A DNA stretch of 64,000 nucleotides, taken from Candidatus Gastranaerophilales bacterium (GTDB lineage Bacteria > Cyanobacteriota > Vampirovibrionia > Gastranaerophilales > Gastranaerophilaceae). A program made the position numbers and the translations under genes. Location of the stretch: contig CAJUJH010000001.1 in assembly GCA_910586855.1 (NCBI GenBank), forward strand, positions 248,001 through 312,000, read 5' to 3'. The notes under the pieces are model-generated. The model was not told the origin of the DNA and did no database searches. It saw only the letters and a program-made list of their open reading frames with translations. Shown here piece by piece: positions 48,470-58,103 of this stretch. The stretch's first letter is position 1. The number at the start of each line of letters is the position of its first letter.

Positions 48470-49420
48470 CTATTCTGCAAAAACACCCATTCGGCGGAAT
48501 TTTGAATATCTATCATCCTTTAATTTTTCAGGACTCATATTTTCATATTCTTTTAAAGCTTTAATCAAACTTTCTTTTAGATTATTTGCCATTAATTCAA
48601 CATCGTAATGAGCACCGCCTACAGGTTCTTTTACAACTTCATCTACAATATCAAATTTTAATAAATCATCCCCTGTAATTTTTAATGCCTGGGCTGCAGT
48701 TTTTGCTTCAGCAGCATCGCGCCATAAAATCGAAGCACATCCTTCGGGCGAAATTACTGTGTAATAAGCATGTTCAAGTATTAAAACTTTATTTGCAACA
48801 GCAAGTCCTAAAGCTCCGCCGGAGCAGCCTTCGCCTGTGATAACCGCAATTATGGGAACGTCAAGCTTTGCCATTTCTTTTAAATTAACAGCAATTGCAA
48901 TTCCCTGTCCTGTTTCTTCCGCTTTAATACCCGGATATGCACCCATTGTATCAACAAGGGTAATAATCGGAAGATTAAAGCGTGATGCATGTTCAAATAG
49001 TCTTAAAGCCTTTCTGTATCCCTGTGGCTGTGGCATACCGAAATTGTATTCAAGGTTTTCTTTTGTAGTTTTACCTTTTTGGGTGCCTATTATCATAACG
49101 GGTCTGCCATCTATCTTTGCAATACCGCCTATAATAGCTCTGTCATCGCATCCTTCTCTATCCCCATGGAGTTCAATAAAGTCTTCTGTCATAAGATTTA
49201 TATAATCAAGAAAATTAGGACGCTGTGGATGCCTTGCAATTTGAAGCTTTTGATAAGCTTCCAAATTTTCATACAATTCTTTTTTATACTCCTCTGTCTG
49301 TTTTTCAAGGGTATCTATTTCTTTACCATAATCCATATTTGTATCCATGCTTATCTTCTTTAATTCTTCAATTTTTTCCTGCATTTTATATATTGGTTGT
49401 TCAAATTCTAATATTTGCAT
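48470..49420 (-). CDS. accA: Acetyl-CoA carboxylase carboxyltransferase subunit alpha
   Basis: A 316-residue AccA. Seen: LDYINLMTEDFIELHGDREGCDDRAIIGGIA, NFGMPQPQGYRKALRLFEHA, LVDTMGAYPGIKAEETGQGIAIA, VITGEGCSGGALGLAVAN and YTVISPEGCASILWRDA. It moves the carboxyl group from biotin to acetyl-CoA together with AccD. It follows accD after 71 bases on the same strand. Confidence 0.97.
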   Translation of the reverse strand: MQILEFEQPIYKMQEKIEELKKISMDTNMDYGKEIDTLEKQTEEYKKELYENLEAYQKLQIARHPQRPNFLDYINLMTEDFIELHGDREGCDDRAIIGGIAKIDGRPVMIIGTQKGKTTKENLEYNFGMPQPQGYRKALRLFEHASRFNLPIITLVDTMGAYPGIKAEETGQGIAIAVNLKEMAKLDVPIIAVITGEGCSGGALGLAVANKVLILEHAYYTVISPEGCASILWRDAAEAKTAAQALKITGDDLLKFDIVDEVVKEPVGGAHYDVELMANNLKESLIKALKEYENMSPEKLKDDRYSKFRRMGVFAE

Positions 49421-49491
49421 GCCGTATTTTCCTTTTGCTTTATATTATCCCGCAATTGTCTTCTTTGTTTTTAAGCGGTTTTTGGGATTTT

Positions 49492-50370
49492 TTATTTTGC
49501 TTGTGCCATATTATGGATGGCAATAATTTTTGATAATTTTTCCTTCATTTCAGCTCTTGTTACGATTGAATCAATCTGACCGTATTTTAAAAGATATTCT
49601 GCAGTCTGAAAATCTGCAGGGAGTTTTTCTTTAATAGTCTGCTCAATTACTCTTCTTCCTGCAAATCCTATCCTTGCGCCTTTTTCGGCTATCATAATAT
49701 CACCCAAAGTGCCAAAGCTTGCAGTAACTCCGCCAAATGTAGGTTCTGTCAGAACGGTTATGTATAAAATTTTAGCTTCGTTTAATTTTGCAACAGCGCA
49801 GCTTGTTTTTGCCATCTGCATAAGGCTTAAAGCTGATTCCTGCATCCTGGCGCCGCCAGAAGCTGTGAAAACTATACAGGGAATTTTTTCTTTCAAAGCA
49901 TCTTCCATAATTCTTGTAACTTTTTCCCCCACAACAGAACCCATAGAGCCGCCCATATAATCAAAATCCATAACGGCAACCGCTACTTTTTGACCGTCAA
50001 TATTTCCAACCCCTGTGATAACCGCTTCATCAAGGTCGGATTTTTCTTTAGCTGCAGCTTGCCTTTTTGAATAGGCTTGAGTATCTACAAAATTCAAAGG
50101 GTCTTTTCCTGTTATATTTTTATATCTTTCTTCAAAGGTGCCTGCATCAATTACAAGTTTAATTCTTTCTTTCGCACCTATTCTAAAGTGATAATCACAA
50201 TTCGGGCATACCATATTATTATTTTCAAGGTCTTTTTTTGGAAGCTGTGAATTGCAATTGTAGCAAAGGCTCCAAAGTTTGCCCACTGAATCATCAATAT
50301 TTACTTCATTTTCGCGAAGCGCCTGCTGTTGTGCTTCTTTTCTCTTATTAAACCAATCAGTTAGTGTCAT
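49492..50370 (-). CDS. accD: Acetyl-CoA carboxylase carboxyltransferase subunit beta
   Basis: A 292-residue AccD from ATG 50370 (GGGGAAGG upstream). The zinc ribbon is CYNCNSQLPKKDLENNNMVCPNC, then YHFRIGAKERI, FDYMGGSMGSVVGEK, CIVFTASGGARMQESALSLMQMAKT, TEPTFGGVTASFGTLGDIMIAEKGARIGFAGRRVIEQT. ATG 50391 in the same frame lacks a ribosome site. It is the first gene of the accD-accA pair. Confidence 0.96.
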   Translation of the reverse strand: MTLTDWFNKRKEAQQQALRENEVNIDDSVGKLWSLCYNCNSQLPKKDLENNNMVCPNCDYHFRIGAKERIKLVIDAGTFEERYKNITGKDPLNFVDTQAYSKRQAAAKEKSDLDEAVITGVGNIDGQKVAVAVMDFDYMGGSMGSVVGEKVTRIMEDALKEKIPCIVFTASGGARMQESALSLMQMAKTSCAVAKLNEAKILYITVLTEPTFGGVTASFGTLGDIMIAEKGARIGFAGRRVIEQTIKEKLPADFQTAEYLLKYGQIDSIVTRAEMKEKLSKIIAIHNMAQAK

Positions 50371-50476
50371 ATTTAAACCTTCCCCAAGCAAGATGTTTAC
50401 TTGTTACTCCAACATTATAATATAATAGAAAATAATTGCAAAACGGGCGCTAATTGTCTATTATTTTTATATAAAT

Positions 50477-51559
50477 ATGATAGGTACGGTTTATAAAATT
50501 CATTCTGATTTTTACTATGTAATGCCTGACAAAAAAGAGGGCAATACAGAGAATCTTGTTGAGTGCAAACTTAGAGAAATTTTAAAAAAGCAAAAAGTAA
50601 AGATTGTTGCAGGGGATTTTGTAGAGTTTGAACCGCAAGGCTTAGAGGAAAATAATGTACTTCAAGGTGCTATTGTAAAAGTTTTAAAAAGGAAAAATTT
50701 TATCTCCCGTCCAAGCGTTGCAAACCTTGATTTAATGATTGTTGTGTCTGCTATTTTCGAACCTGATTTAGATTTTGTTCAATTAAACAGATATTTAACA
50801 TTTCTTAAATATCATAACATTGAAGCTCTTCTTTGTTTTAACAAAGACGACCTTGCAACTCCTGAAAAACTTAATGAAATTAAAAAAAGAATTATTAAAA
50901 TTTATAAACCTCTTGGGTATAAAACCGTATTTACATCTGCACTTAATAAAGACGGGCTTACCTCTTTAAAAAGATATATTAAAGGTAAAACAATAGCGCT
51001 TACAGGACAGTCCGGTGTCGGTAAAAGTTCATTACTGAATGCGCTGAATCCTGAATTTAACCTTAAAACAAAATCAGTATCAGAAAAGTTAAAAAGAGGA
51101 ACCCATACCACTCGCCACAGTGAACTTTTAGAATTTCCTGATTTTAAAATAATAGATACCCCCGGCTTTTCAAGGCTTGTTTTTGATTTTATACTTCCAA
51201 AAGATTTGGGAAATTATTTTGATGAGATAAAATCTTTAAAGGATGGATGCAAATATAGAGATTGTTTGCATATCGCAGGTATAAGTGAAGATTGCAATGT
51301 TGTTCAAAACCTTGATAAAATTGATATTTCAAGGTATGAAAGCTATATTGAGTTTTTAGAAGATGCAAAGCTTTATAAAACAAAAGTAACATATGAAGGA
51401 ATAAAAGAAGAAAGCAGTGTAAAAACCAATAATAATAAAGAAATTGCAAAAATTAGCAGCAAAAAACGTGCTCACTCAAGAAAAAAACTGAAACAAAATA
51501 CAAAAAACCTCTTAATGGAGCATAGAGGCGGATACGATTTGGAGAAAGATGATGATTGA
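50477..51559 (+). CDS. rsgA: Ribosome small-subunit maturation GTPase RsgA
   Basis: A 360-residue circularly permuted GTPase: OB-fold at the N-terminus, then the G motifs in permuted order: NKDD (G4), SALNK (G5), GQSGVGKSSLLNAL (G1), GTHTTRH (G2), DTPGFS (G3). The zinc-binding end has CKYRDCLHIAGISEDCNV. It checks assembly of the 30S subunit. The end has a long basic, Lys/Asn-rich tail. No ribosome site is evident. Its stop overlaps the ispA start by 11 bases. Confidence 0.96.
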   Translation: MIGTVYKIHSDFYYVMPDKKEGNTENLVECKLREILKKQKVKIVAGDFVEFEPQGLEENNVLQGAIVKVLKRKNFISRPSVANLDLMIVVSAIFEPDLDFVQLNRYLTFLKYHNIEALLCFNKDDLATPEKLNEIKKRIIKIYKPLGYKTVFTSALNKDGLTSLKRYIKGKTIALTGQSGVGKSSLLNALNPEFNLKTKSVSEKLKRGTHTTRHSELLEFPDFKIIDTPGFSRLVFDFILPKDLGNYFDEIKSLKDGCKYRDCLHIAGISEDCNVVQNLDKIDISRYESYIEFLEDAKLYKTKVTYEGIKEESSVKTNNNKEIAKISSKKRAHSRKKLKQNTKNLLMEHRGGYDLEKDDD

Positions 51560-52433
51560 AGAATATAAAAAAATAATAGAAGCTAATCTTGAAAAATATT
51601 TTGATGAGAAGCTGCAAAACCCTGAATATAAACTTTTTAAAAATGTAATTGATTCAATGAAATATACAACCTGTCTTGGCGGAAAGAGGCTCAGGGCAAT
51701 TTTGTGTCTGGAAGCTTGTAAAATCTTTTCAAGGCAGTATGAAACTGCAATTCCTTGTGCTTGTGCGCTTGAGATGCTCCATGCTCAAAGTTTAATCCAC
51801 GATGACCTTCCTTGCATGGATAATGATGATTTAAGACGCGGGAAACCTTCTAACCATAGGGTTTATGGAGAGGCTGTTGCAACTCTTGCAGGGGATGCGC
51901 TTATATCGTTTGCGCCGCAGATTATCATTGAAAAAACTCCAAAAACAGTTGAGCCTGAAAAAATTGTTAAATTATTATATGAATATTTTATTGCCGCAGG
52001 TGCATTCGGTATAGTGGGCGGACAGACCGCTGATATTGAAGCAGAAAATTTAAATGAAAAAATATCAATTGACCATCTGCAATTCATCCATAAATATAAA
52101 ACAGGGGCTCTTTTTAAATGTTCGCTTTTATTGGGGGCAATCATAGGCGGAGCTAATGATGATAAGCTTAATATTATGAGAAAATTCGGTGATAAATTCG
52201 GACTTGCTTTCCAAATCAAAGATGATATTCTTGATTTTACATCCACAACCGAAATTATGGGAAAAACCGTAGGTAAAGATGAAAATTCAAATAAATCCAC
52301 CTATGTTACAATCTTTGGTCTTGAAGAATCGTATAAAAAATTAACAAATACAATTGAAGAATGTTATGATATACTTAATTCAAACGGTTTAAAATCGGAT
52401 GTTTTAATAAAAATTATAGACTCACTTAAATAA
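51549..52433 (+). CDS. ispA: Polyprenyl (farnesyl) diphosphate synthase
   Basis: A 294-residue prenyltransferase with the first Asp-rich motif LIHDDLPCMDNDDLRRGKPSNHRVYG and the second FQIKDDILDFTS. GGKRLRAIL and the KYKTGALF segment are normal for IspA-type enzymes that make C15 or C20 chains. Start ATG 51549 or 51552, after GGAGAAAG. It uses the product line to which ispF contributes. Confidence 0.93.
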   Translation: MMIEEYKKIIEANLEKYFDEKLQNPEYKLFKNVIDSMKYTTCLGGKRLRAILCLEACKIFSRQYETAIPCACALEMLHAQSLIHDDLPCMDNDDLRRGKPSNHRVYGEAVATLAGDALISFAPQIIIEKTPKTVEPEKIVKLLYEYFIAAGAFGIVGGQTADIEAENLNEKISIDHLQFIHKYKTGALFKCSLLLGAIIGGANDDKLNIMRKFGDKFGLAFQIKDDILDFTSTTEIMGKTVGKDENSNKSTYVTIFGLEESYKKLTNTIEECYDILNSNGLKSDVLIKIIDSLK

Positions 52434-52453
52434 AAAACTGGAAACAAGGAACA

Positions 52454-52933
52454 ATGTTTTATAATACTGGATTAGAGGTTATATTTACTGGGATAGCAAG
52501 TGCTTGTTTTGCACAGATTTTAAAGGTTATATTTTATTTTTTAACCCATAAGAAAATGAACTTTAAAATTTTTACAACAACAGGCGGTATGCCAAGTTCT
52601 CATTCTGCTGGTGTTATCAGCCTTTCAACCTCTGTTGGTCTTGTTGAAGGTTTTACATCAGTAAGTTTTGCAATAGCACTAGGTTTTGCACTTGTTGTAT
52701 TGCAGGATGCCGCAGGTCTTCGCAGAGCAGCAGGCAAGACTGCTGCTACTTTAAACAGACTTGTGGGTGAAATTATTGAACACACAAACCAAACAAAACC
52801 GTATGAAGTTTTAAAAGAATTATTAGGACACACGCCTTTTGAAGTATTTATGGGTTCGCTTTTAGGAATATGCTGCGCTCTTTGGATTCACTTTGTTATG
52901 CCAAATATTGAATTACTAGGCTTTTTAAAGTAA
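52454..52933 (+). CDS. Divergent PAP2 family protein (DUF212)
   Basis: A 159-residue membrane protein with the DUF212 pattern: GIASACFAQILKVIFYFLTHKK, TTTGGMPSSHSAGVISLSTSVGL (the MPSSHSA phosphatase motif), FAIALGFALVVLQDAAGLRRAAGKTA and NRLVGEIIEHT. It may act on lipid-linked pyrophosphates, which would fit its place after ispA, 20 bases away. GGAAACAAGGA lies before the ATG. Confidence 0.9.
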   Translation: MFYNTGLEVIFTGIASACFAQILKVIFYFLTHKKMNFKIFTTTGGMPSSHSAGVISLSTSVGLVEGFTSVSFAIALGFALVVLQDAAGLRRAAGKTAATLNRLVGEIIEHTNQTKPYEVLKELLGHTPFEVFMGSLLGICCALWIHFVMPNIELLGFLK

Positions 52934-52983
52934 AAATATAATTTTATGAGAAACAGGAAAACAAATGATGATTTAATGCAGGG

Positions 52984-53193
52984 TTAATCTGTTTGTACAT
53001 CATATGCAATATTGCAGATATCTTTTACATTAAACATTAAATCATCAGCTCTTTTGTTTAAAGCTTTTACACAGGCGTAGATACATTCTGTTTCCTGTGT
53101 TGTTTTGTTTATTTTGCAATATTCTTTCAATAAAACAGTCATATTGAAAATATCTTCTGATATTTCTTGCAATTTTTTATAGGTATCAGACAT
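52984..53193 (-). CDS. Small protein of unknown function
   Basis: A 69-residue helical protein (YKKLQEISEDIFNMTVLLKEYC, ETECIYACVKALNKRADDLMFNVKDICNIA) with five cysteines. AAAGGAGA stands eight bases before the ATG, which supports it. It resembles in size and style the small protein at 21408. No family recognised; it stands alone. Confidence 0.55.
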   Translation of the reverse strand: MSDTYKKLQEISEDIFNMTVLLKEYCKINKTTQETECIYACVKALNKRADDLMFNVKDICNIAYDVQTD

Positions 53194-53362
53194 AAAGATT
53201 CTCCTTTAAAATAGTTAAAATGTCATCTTTGCTGATGTTAACATATGTTTATATGATTTGTGACATTTTTCTTATTATTTGGGAAAATTCCTTATATATG
53301 AGAAAATTAAGTTCAATGGGCAATGCAGGGTGCAATTTATTGCACCATAACATCCGATAAGC

Positions 53363-53545
53363 CTATGACACTCTTCTTAACATTCCCGTAAAGCTTGTTT
53401 TTGATACAACTTCATCATCTTCGGGTAATTCCGGTCTTTTGATTCTATCTGGTGCCGGTGTTTCAAAACTTGTGAGCCCGATATATCCTTCATTTACCTT
53501 ATTTAAGCCAAAAATTCCGCCTATAAGATTAAAAAATTTATTCAT
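53363..53545 (-). CDS. Small hypothetical protein
   Basis: A 60-residue protein: a short hydrophobic start (MNKFFNLIGGIFGLNKVN), then an acidic Pro-rich middle (APDRIKRPELPEDDE) and a Ser/Arg end. AAAGGAATGG lies before the ATG. No family. It could be a small membrane-associated protein. Surrounding gaps (53194-53362, 53546-53735) show nothing clear. Confidence 0.45.
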   Translation of the reverse strand: MNKFFNLIGGIFGLNKVNEGYIGLTSFETPAPDRIKRPELPEDDEVVSKTSFTGMLRRVS

Positions 53546-53735
53546 AATTTTTCCATTCCTTTCTTCATTGCAAAAATCGGTTGAATTTGGGGAAGATTTA
53601 AATCATATTAATCTTTTTGTCTGCCGATTTTAAAGAATATTATATTGAAACAGGGAAAATTTTATATTCACTTTTCATCTAAAATGTTGTGATAGAATTA
53701 AGTATAATGTTTTTTAATAAATTGTAAACAACGAT

Positions 53736-54461
53736 ATGGATGAAAGTTTAATAAATATTGCCATAGAGAGGGCGCTTGAAATTATACAAAAGCCTTATGA
53801 AAAAAATGAGATTCTCTCCCTTCTGGAAAATGGAGATGAATTTGAAAAACCTGTTGCAATAATGGCTTTAGAAAATCTTTGCAATAAAAATGAAGCTGAT
53901 TTATTAATTAATAATCTGACAGGATGTGACGGTAGAATAAGGGAGGCTTCAGCGCTTAAAATCTCAGAATTTCTCAAAAACTCTGAAATTGCCCCCTATT
54001 TTTTTGATGAACGTAGTCTTGAAACTATTTTAAACGGCATTATGGATATAAATCCAAATGTCGGAAGAGCGCTGATTGATGGGATAAAAGAATGTCAGCC
54101 TTTGCAAAAACTTATTTTGCCAAAACTTATAGACAGGATTTTAAATATAATAGAGAAACTAAAAGCCTTATCTGATACACCGTATGCTGATAATAAACTT
54201 AAAAATACTAAAAACCACGCCAAAAATAAGATAGTTTTTAATCTCTACTGGGCGCTTGAAGCACTATACTATACAGATTTTAACAATTTTACTCAAGAGA
54301 AACTTTTAGATATATTAAATTTTACAAGCGGCTATATTGATTATACCATAAGGGAAAAAACCGCTAAGATTCTGTCTAAAATGAATGAACAACCATCTGA
54401 TTTGTTACAGAAATTGAAAAATGATAAAAATTTTTATGTAAAAAATCAACTTTTATGCTAA
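53736..54461 (+). CDS. HEAT-repeat-like protein
   Basis: A 241-residue all-helical protein with repeated paired helices: AIMALENLCNKNEADLLINNLTGCDGRIREASALKISEFL and YIDYTIREKTAKILSKMN match the HEAT style. It probably binds a protein partner; none is known. TATAAT lies 32 bases before the ATG. It ends 34 bases before efp and may be in the same transcript. Confidence 0.6.
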   Translation: MDESLINIAIERALEIIQKPYEKNEILSLLENGDEFEKPVAIMALENLCNKNEADLLINNLTGCDGRIREASALKISEFLKNSEIAPYFFDERSLETILNGIMDINPNVGRALIDGIKECQPLQKLILPKLIDRILNIIEKLKALSDTPYADNKLKNTKNHAKNKIVFNLYWALEALYYTDFNNFTQEKLLDILNFTSGYIDYTIREKTAKILSKMNEQPSDLLQKLKNDKNFYVKNQLLC

Positions 54462-54495
54462 CATCATAGGAAGTAGAAATATAATAGGATATTTT

Positions 54496-55053
54496 ATGAT
54501 TTCAGTAAACGATTTAAAAACAGGTTTAACCCTTGAATTAGATAACGGATTATGGTCTGTTGTTGAATTTTTACACGTAAAACCCGGTAAAGGTGCAGCG
54601 TTTGTCCGCTCAAAGCTTAAAAACGTTGAAACAGGACAAGTTGTTGAAAAAACATTCAGAGCTGGTGAAAAAGTTGCAAAAGCGATGCTTGACAGACGCG
54701 AAATGCAATATCTTTATAAAGAAGGTTCAGACTTTGTGATGATGGACCTTGAAAGCTATGAACAATTACCTGTTGCAGAATCTGCAATTGGTGACGGCGT
54801 TAAATATTTAAAAGAAAATATGAATGTTCAAATTTTAATGCATGAAGGCAGAATAATTGGTATTGATTTACCAAACTTTGTTGAACTTGAAGTTGTTGAT
54901 ACTCCTCCTGCAGAAAAAGGAAACACAGCCCAAGGCGGTTCAAAACCTGCAACTCTTGAAGGTGGTGCAGTTGTTAACGTTCCTTTCTTTATTCAGGTTG
55001 GTGATAAATTAAGAATTGATACAAGAACAAACGAATACTTAGATAGGGTATAA
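54496..55053 (+). CDS. efp: Translation elongation factor P
   Basis: A 185-residue EF-P, which helps ribosomes past proline runs. KPGKGAAFVRSKLKN holds the tip Lys, in the position modified in other bacteria, followed by VEKTFRAGEKV, YLYKEGSDFVMMD and the final VPFFIQVGDKLRIDTRTNEYL. AccB and accC follow, a common bacterial order. AGGA precedes the ATG. Confidence 0.97.
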   Translation: MISVNDLKTGLTLELDNGLWSVVEFLHVKPGKGAAFVRSKLKNVETGQVVEKTFRAGEKVAKAMLDRREMQYLYKEGSDFVMMDLESYEQLPVAESAIGDGVKYLKENMNVQILMHEGRIIGIDLPNFVELEVVDTPPAEKGNTAQGGSKPATLEGGAVVNVPFFIQVGDKLRIDTRTNEYLDRV

Positions 55054-55055
55054 AA

Positions 55056-55520
55056 ATGAATTTTGAATGCGAATATATAGAAAAACTTGCAAAACTTGTA
55101 AGTGATAACCAGTTAAGCGAAATCACCCTTGAAGACGGTGATAAAGCCATCACAATTAAAAAAGGAATACAAGGCGGCAGTGTTGTTATGGCACCGGCTG
55201 CTCCTGCTGTTTCAATTGGCGCACCTGCTCCTGCAGCTGTTTCAGCCGAAGCATCTCAGGCAAAAGCGGTATCAGATGCTCCAAAAGGAACACCAATTAC
55301 ATCTCCTATGGTTGGCGCATTCTATGCAGCACCAAGCCCTGGGTCTGAGCCTTATGTTAAAGTAGGTGATGTTGTAAAAGCAGGTCAGGTTGTATGTATC
55401 GTTGAAGCTATGAAATTAATGAACGAAATTGAATCTGAAGTTTCAGGCAAGGTTGTTCAAATTTGTGTGGAAGACGGTCAAAGCGTTGAATACGGCCAAG
55501 TCCTTATGTATGTTGAATAA
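55056..55520 (+). CDS. accB: Biotin carboxyl carrier protein of acetyl-CoA carboxylase
   Basis: A 154-residue BCCP. The N-terminal part (YIEKLAKLVSDNQLSEITLEDGDKAITIKK) is followed by an Ala/Pro-rich linker and the biotinyl domain with ITSPMVGAFYAAPSPGSEPYVKVGD and the biotin Lys in VEAMKLMNEIESEVSG. It starts two bases after the efp stop; accC follows after 18 bases. Confidence 0.97.
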   Translation: MNFECEYIEKLAKLVSDNQLSEITLEDGDKAITIKKGIQGGSVVMAPAAPAVSIGAPAPAAVSAEASQAKAVSDAPKGTPITSPMVGAFYAAPSPGSEPYVKVGDVVKAGQVVCIVEAMKLMNEIESEVSGKVVQICVEDGQSVEYGQVLMYVE

Positions 55521-55538
55521 GATATAAAGACAAATGGT

Positions 55539-56930
55539 ATGATAAAAAAGGTTTTAATTGCAAATAGGGGAGAAATTGCCCTAAGAATAATAAGAGCGTG
55601 TAAAGAATTAGGTATTGCAACAGTTGCAATCTATTCTCAAGCAGATAGCGATAGTTTACATGTATCCTTAGCGGATGAAGCGTATTGCATAGGTCCCGCA
55701 CCGAGTGCCAAAAGTTATTTAAGCATTCCTGCAATCATAAGCGTAGCTTTAACTTCAGGCGCTGATGCCATTCACCCAGGATACGGTTTTATGTCAGAAC
55801 GTGCTGATTTTGTTGATATCTGCGACCAGCACCATATAAAATTTATCGGTCCTTCTGCCCTTGCTATGCGCAAGATGGGTGATAAAGCAAATGCAAGAGA
55901 AACAATGATTAAAAACAATGTTCCCGTAACCCCGGGAACAGGTTTGGTTGAAAACGTTGATGAGATTAAAACCTTTGCAAAAGAAGTAGGCTACCCTGTA
56001 ATTATTAAAGCTACTGCTGGCGGCGGCGGAAAAGGTATGAGAATTGTGCATAATGAAAACGAGGTTGAAGACGCGTTTAATTTATGCAGAAATGAAGCAA
56101 AAAATGCCTTTGCAAACCCTGAAGTATATGTTGAAAAATATTTAATTAACCCAAGACATATTGAGGTTCAAATTTTAGCTGATAGTTTTGGAAATGTTGT
56201 CCATTTAGGAGAACGTGATTGTTCAATTCAAAGACGCCATCAAAAGCTTTTAGAAGAGGCGCCAAGCCCTGCAATCAGCGAAGATGTACGCAAAAAAATG
56301 GGTGAAGCTGCGGTTAATGCTGCAAAAGCAATTAATTATGAAGGTGCCGGCACCATTGAATTTTTGCTTGATGAAAATGACCCAAACGGCAAAAAGAACT
56401 GGTATTTTATGGAAATGAACACAAGAGTTCAAGTTGAACACTGTGTGTCTGAGATGATTTCAGGTGTTGATATCGTGAAAGAGCAGCTGCGTGTAGCTTC
56501 CGGTCAAAGATTATCAGTAAAACAGGAAGATATTGTTTTAAAAGGTCATGCAATAGAATGCAGAATTAATGCAGAAGACCCTGAGCGCGATTTTATTCCT
56601 TTTGCAGGAAAAATTGAAGGGTATCTTGCCCCAGGCGGTTTTGGTGTTCGTATTGATTCTCACGTATACACAGGTTATTCAATTCCGCCTTATTATGATT
56701 CAATGGTTGGAAAATTAATCTGCTGGGGAGTTGATAGAGAAGATGCCAGATGCCGTGCGCTTCGCGCTTTGAATGAATATATTATTACAGGAATTAAGAC
56801 CACAATTCCTTTCCATAAAGAAATTTTAAGCAACGAAGTATTTATTTCAGGCAAATTTGATACAAGTTTTATAGAAAGATATTATTCAAAAGAAGAAATT
56901 AAAAAGGCGCTCTCAAAAGAGAATGTTTAA
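55539..56930 (+). CDS. accC: Acetyl-CoA carboxylase, biotin carboxylase subunit
   Basis: A 463-residue biotin carboxylase: VLIANRGEIALRIIRACKELGI, ATP-grasp glycine loop KATAGGGGKGMRIVHN, EKYLINPRHIEVQILAD, GERDCSIQRRHQKLLEEAPSP, FMEMNTRVQVEHCVSEMISGVD and ECRINAEDPE. It carboxylates biotin on AccB. The gene overlaps the start of cca by eight bases. Confidence 0.97.
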   Translation: MIKKVLIANRGEIALRIIRACKELGIATVAIYSQADSDSLHVSLADEAYCIGPAPSAKSYLSIPAIISVALTSGADAIHPGYGFMSERADFVDICDQHHIKFIGPSALAMRKMGDKANARETMIKNNVPVTPGTGLVENVDEIKTFAKEVGYPVIIKATAGGGGKGMRIVHNENEVEDAFNLCRNEAKNAFANPEVYVEKYLINPRHIEVQILADSFGNVVHLGERDCSIQRRHQKLLEEAPSPAISEDVRKKMGEAAVNAAKAINYEGAGTIEFLLDENDPNGKKNWYFMEMNTRVQVEHCVSEMISGVDIVKEQLRVASGQRLSVKQEDIVLKGHAIECRINAEDPERDFIPFAGKIEGYLAPGGFGVRIDSHVYTGYSIPPYYDSMVGKLICWGVDREDARCRALRALNEYIITGIKTTIPFHKEILSNEVFISGKFDTSFIERYYSKEEIKKALSKENV

Positions 56931-58032
56931 TTTTAATAAAGAATTTGAAACAATCTTTAAGATTGTAGCACAAAATGCTGACAAACTTGGAATTTCAGCC
57001 TATTTTGTCGGCGGTATGCTGCGTGACCAGCTTATGGGAATTAAAATTAAGGATATTGATATCCTTATTGAAGGCTCTGCCATTGATTTTGTGCAAAATC
57101 TTGCAAGCCTTTCATCTTCAGAGCTAAATGTGGATATAAAATCTGTTCATGATGCTTTTAATACTGCAAAAACCGTCATAAACGGTATAGAGATTGATTT
57201 TGCTTCCACAAGGGAAGAAGATTACCCAAAATCTGGCTGTCTGCCTGTTGTAAAAAATATCGGCTGCCCTGTTGAATGTGATTTAAAAAGACGTGACTTT
57301 ACTGTAAATGCAATAGCAGCAAGGCTTTTATTGGATAAAAACGAGCTAAAGTATGAATTAATCGACCCTTTCAATGGTTCAGAGGATATAAAGCCTCGTA
57401 CCTTAAGGGTTTTACACGAGAAGAGCTATATTGATGACCCTACAAGAATCTTAAGAGGAGTTGATTTTAAGTATCGCTTTAATTTCAATTTTGGTGAAGC
57501 TGATAAGTTTTTAATTAAAGAATATCTAAAATCCCCAGATAGAGAGGGTTTGAGCATAGATAGAGTAAAATTAACCTTAAAAAAGCTTTTTTCAAATGTA
57601 AATGCAAAAGAATCATATAAATATATTTTAGAAAATGAAATTTACAAGATTTGGTCTGATACCCCTGCATTTAAGGCAGATTGGGCACAAAGGCTTTATG
57701 ATTCATCTAAAATATTTAATACTGCAAAAGAAGATGTTTTTTTAAAAGCCATCTTTGAGTGCCCGGATAAAGCCGTAAATTTACAGGGTGTAAATTCCTC
57801 AAACTATGAAATTTATAAATTGTATAAAAATTTCAAAAATATTGATTTAGCGTCACAATATGCAGTTTATAATGATTGTGATGCTGTTTTTTATTATAAA
57901 AAATTAAAAGATATAAAGCCTGATATAACAGGAGATGAGCTTATTAAGCAGGGCTTTAAGCAAGGAAAAGAACTTGGAGATGAACTTTCCCGATGTCTTG
58001 AAATTAAACTAAACTCTATTTCAAGGGATTAA
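56923..58032 (+). CDS. cca: CCA tRNA nucleotidyltransferase / poly(A) polymerase family
   Basis: A 369-residue class II tRNA nucleotidyltransferase: ISAYFVGGMLRDQLMGIKIKDIDILIEG holds the two catalytic Asp, then FTVNAIAARL, YIDDPTRILRGVDFKYRFNF. The C-terminal helical part is shorter and diverged. Since encoded tRNAs in this window lack the CCA end, such an enzyme is needed. The start overlaps accC, so translation is likely coupled. Confidence 0.88.
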   Translation: MFNFNKEFETIFKIVAQNADKLGISAYFVGGMLRDQLMGIKIKDIDILIEGSAIDFVQNLASLSSSELNVDIKSVHDAFNTAKTVINGIEIDFASTREEDYPKSGCLPVVKNIGCPVECDLKRRDFTVNAIAARLLLDKNELKYELIDPFNGSEDIKPRTLRVLHEKSYIDDPTRILRGVDFKYRFNFNFGEADKFLIKEYLKSPDREGLSIDRVKLTLKKLFSNVNAKESYKYILENEIYKIWSDTPAFKADWAQRLYDSSKIFNTAKEDVFLKAIFECPDKAVNLQGVNSSNYEIYKLYKNFKNIDLASQYAVYNDCDAVFYYKKLKDIKPDITGDELIKQGFKQGKELGDELSRCLEIKLNSISRD

Positions 58033-58103
58033 ACGCTGATAAATTTAATATGTAAATATTGCCAGGTATTTTACAAATAAAATATTAAAGCTATAAAATT
58101 ATT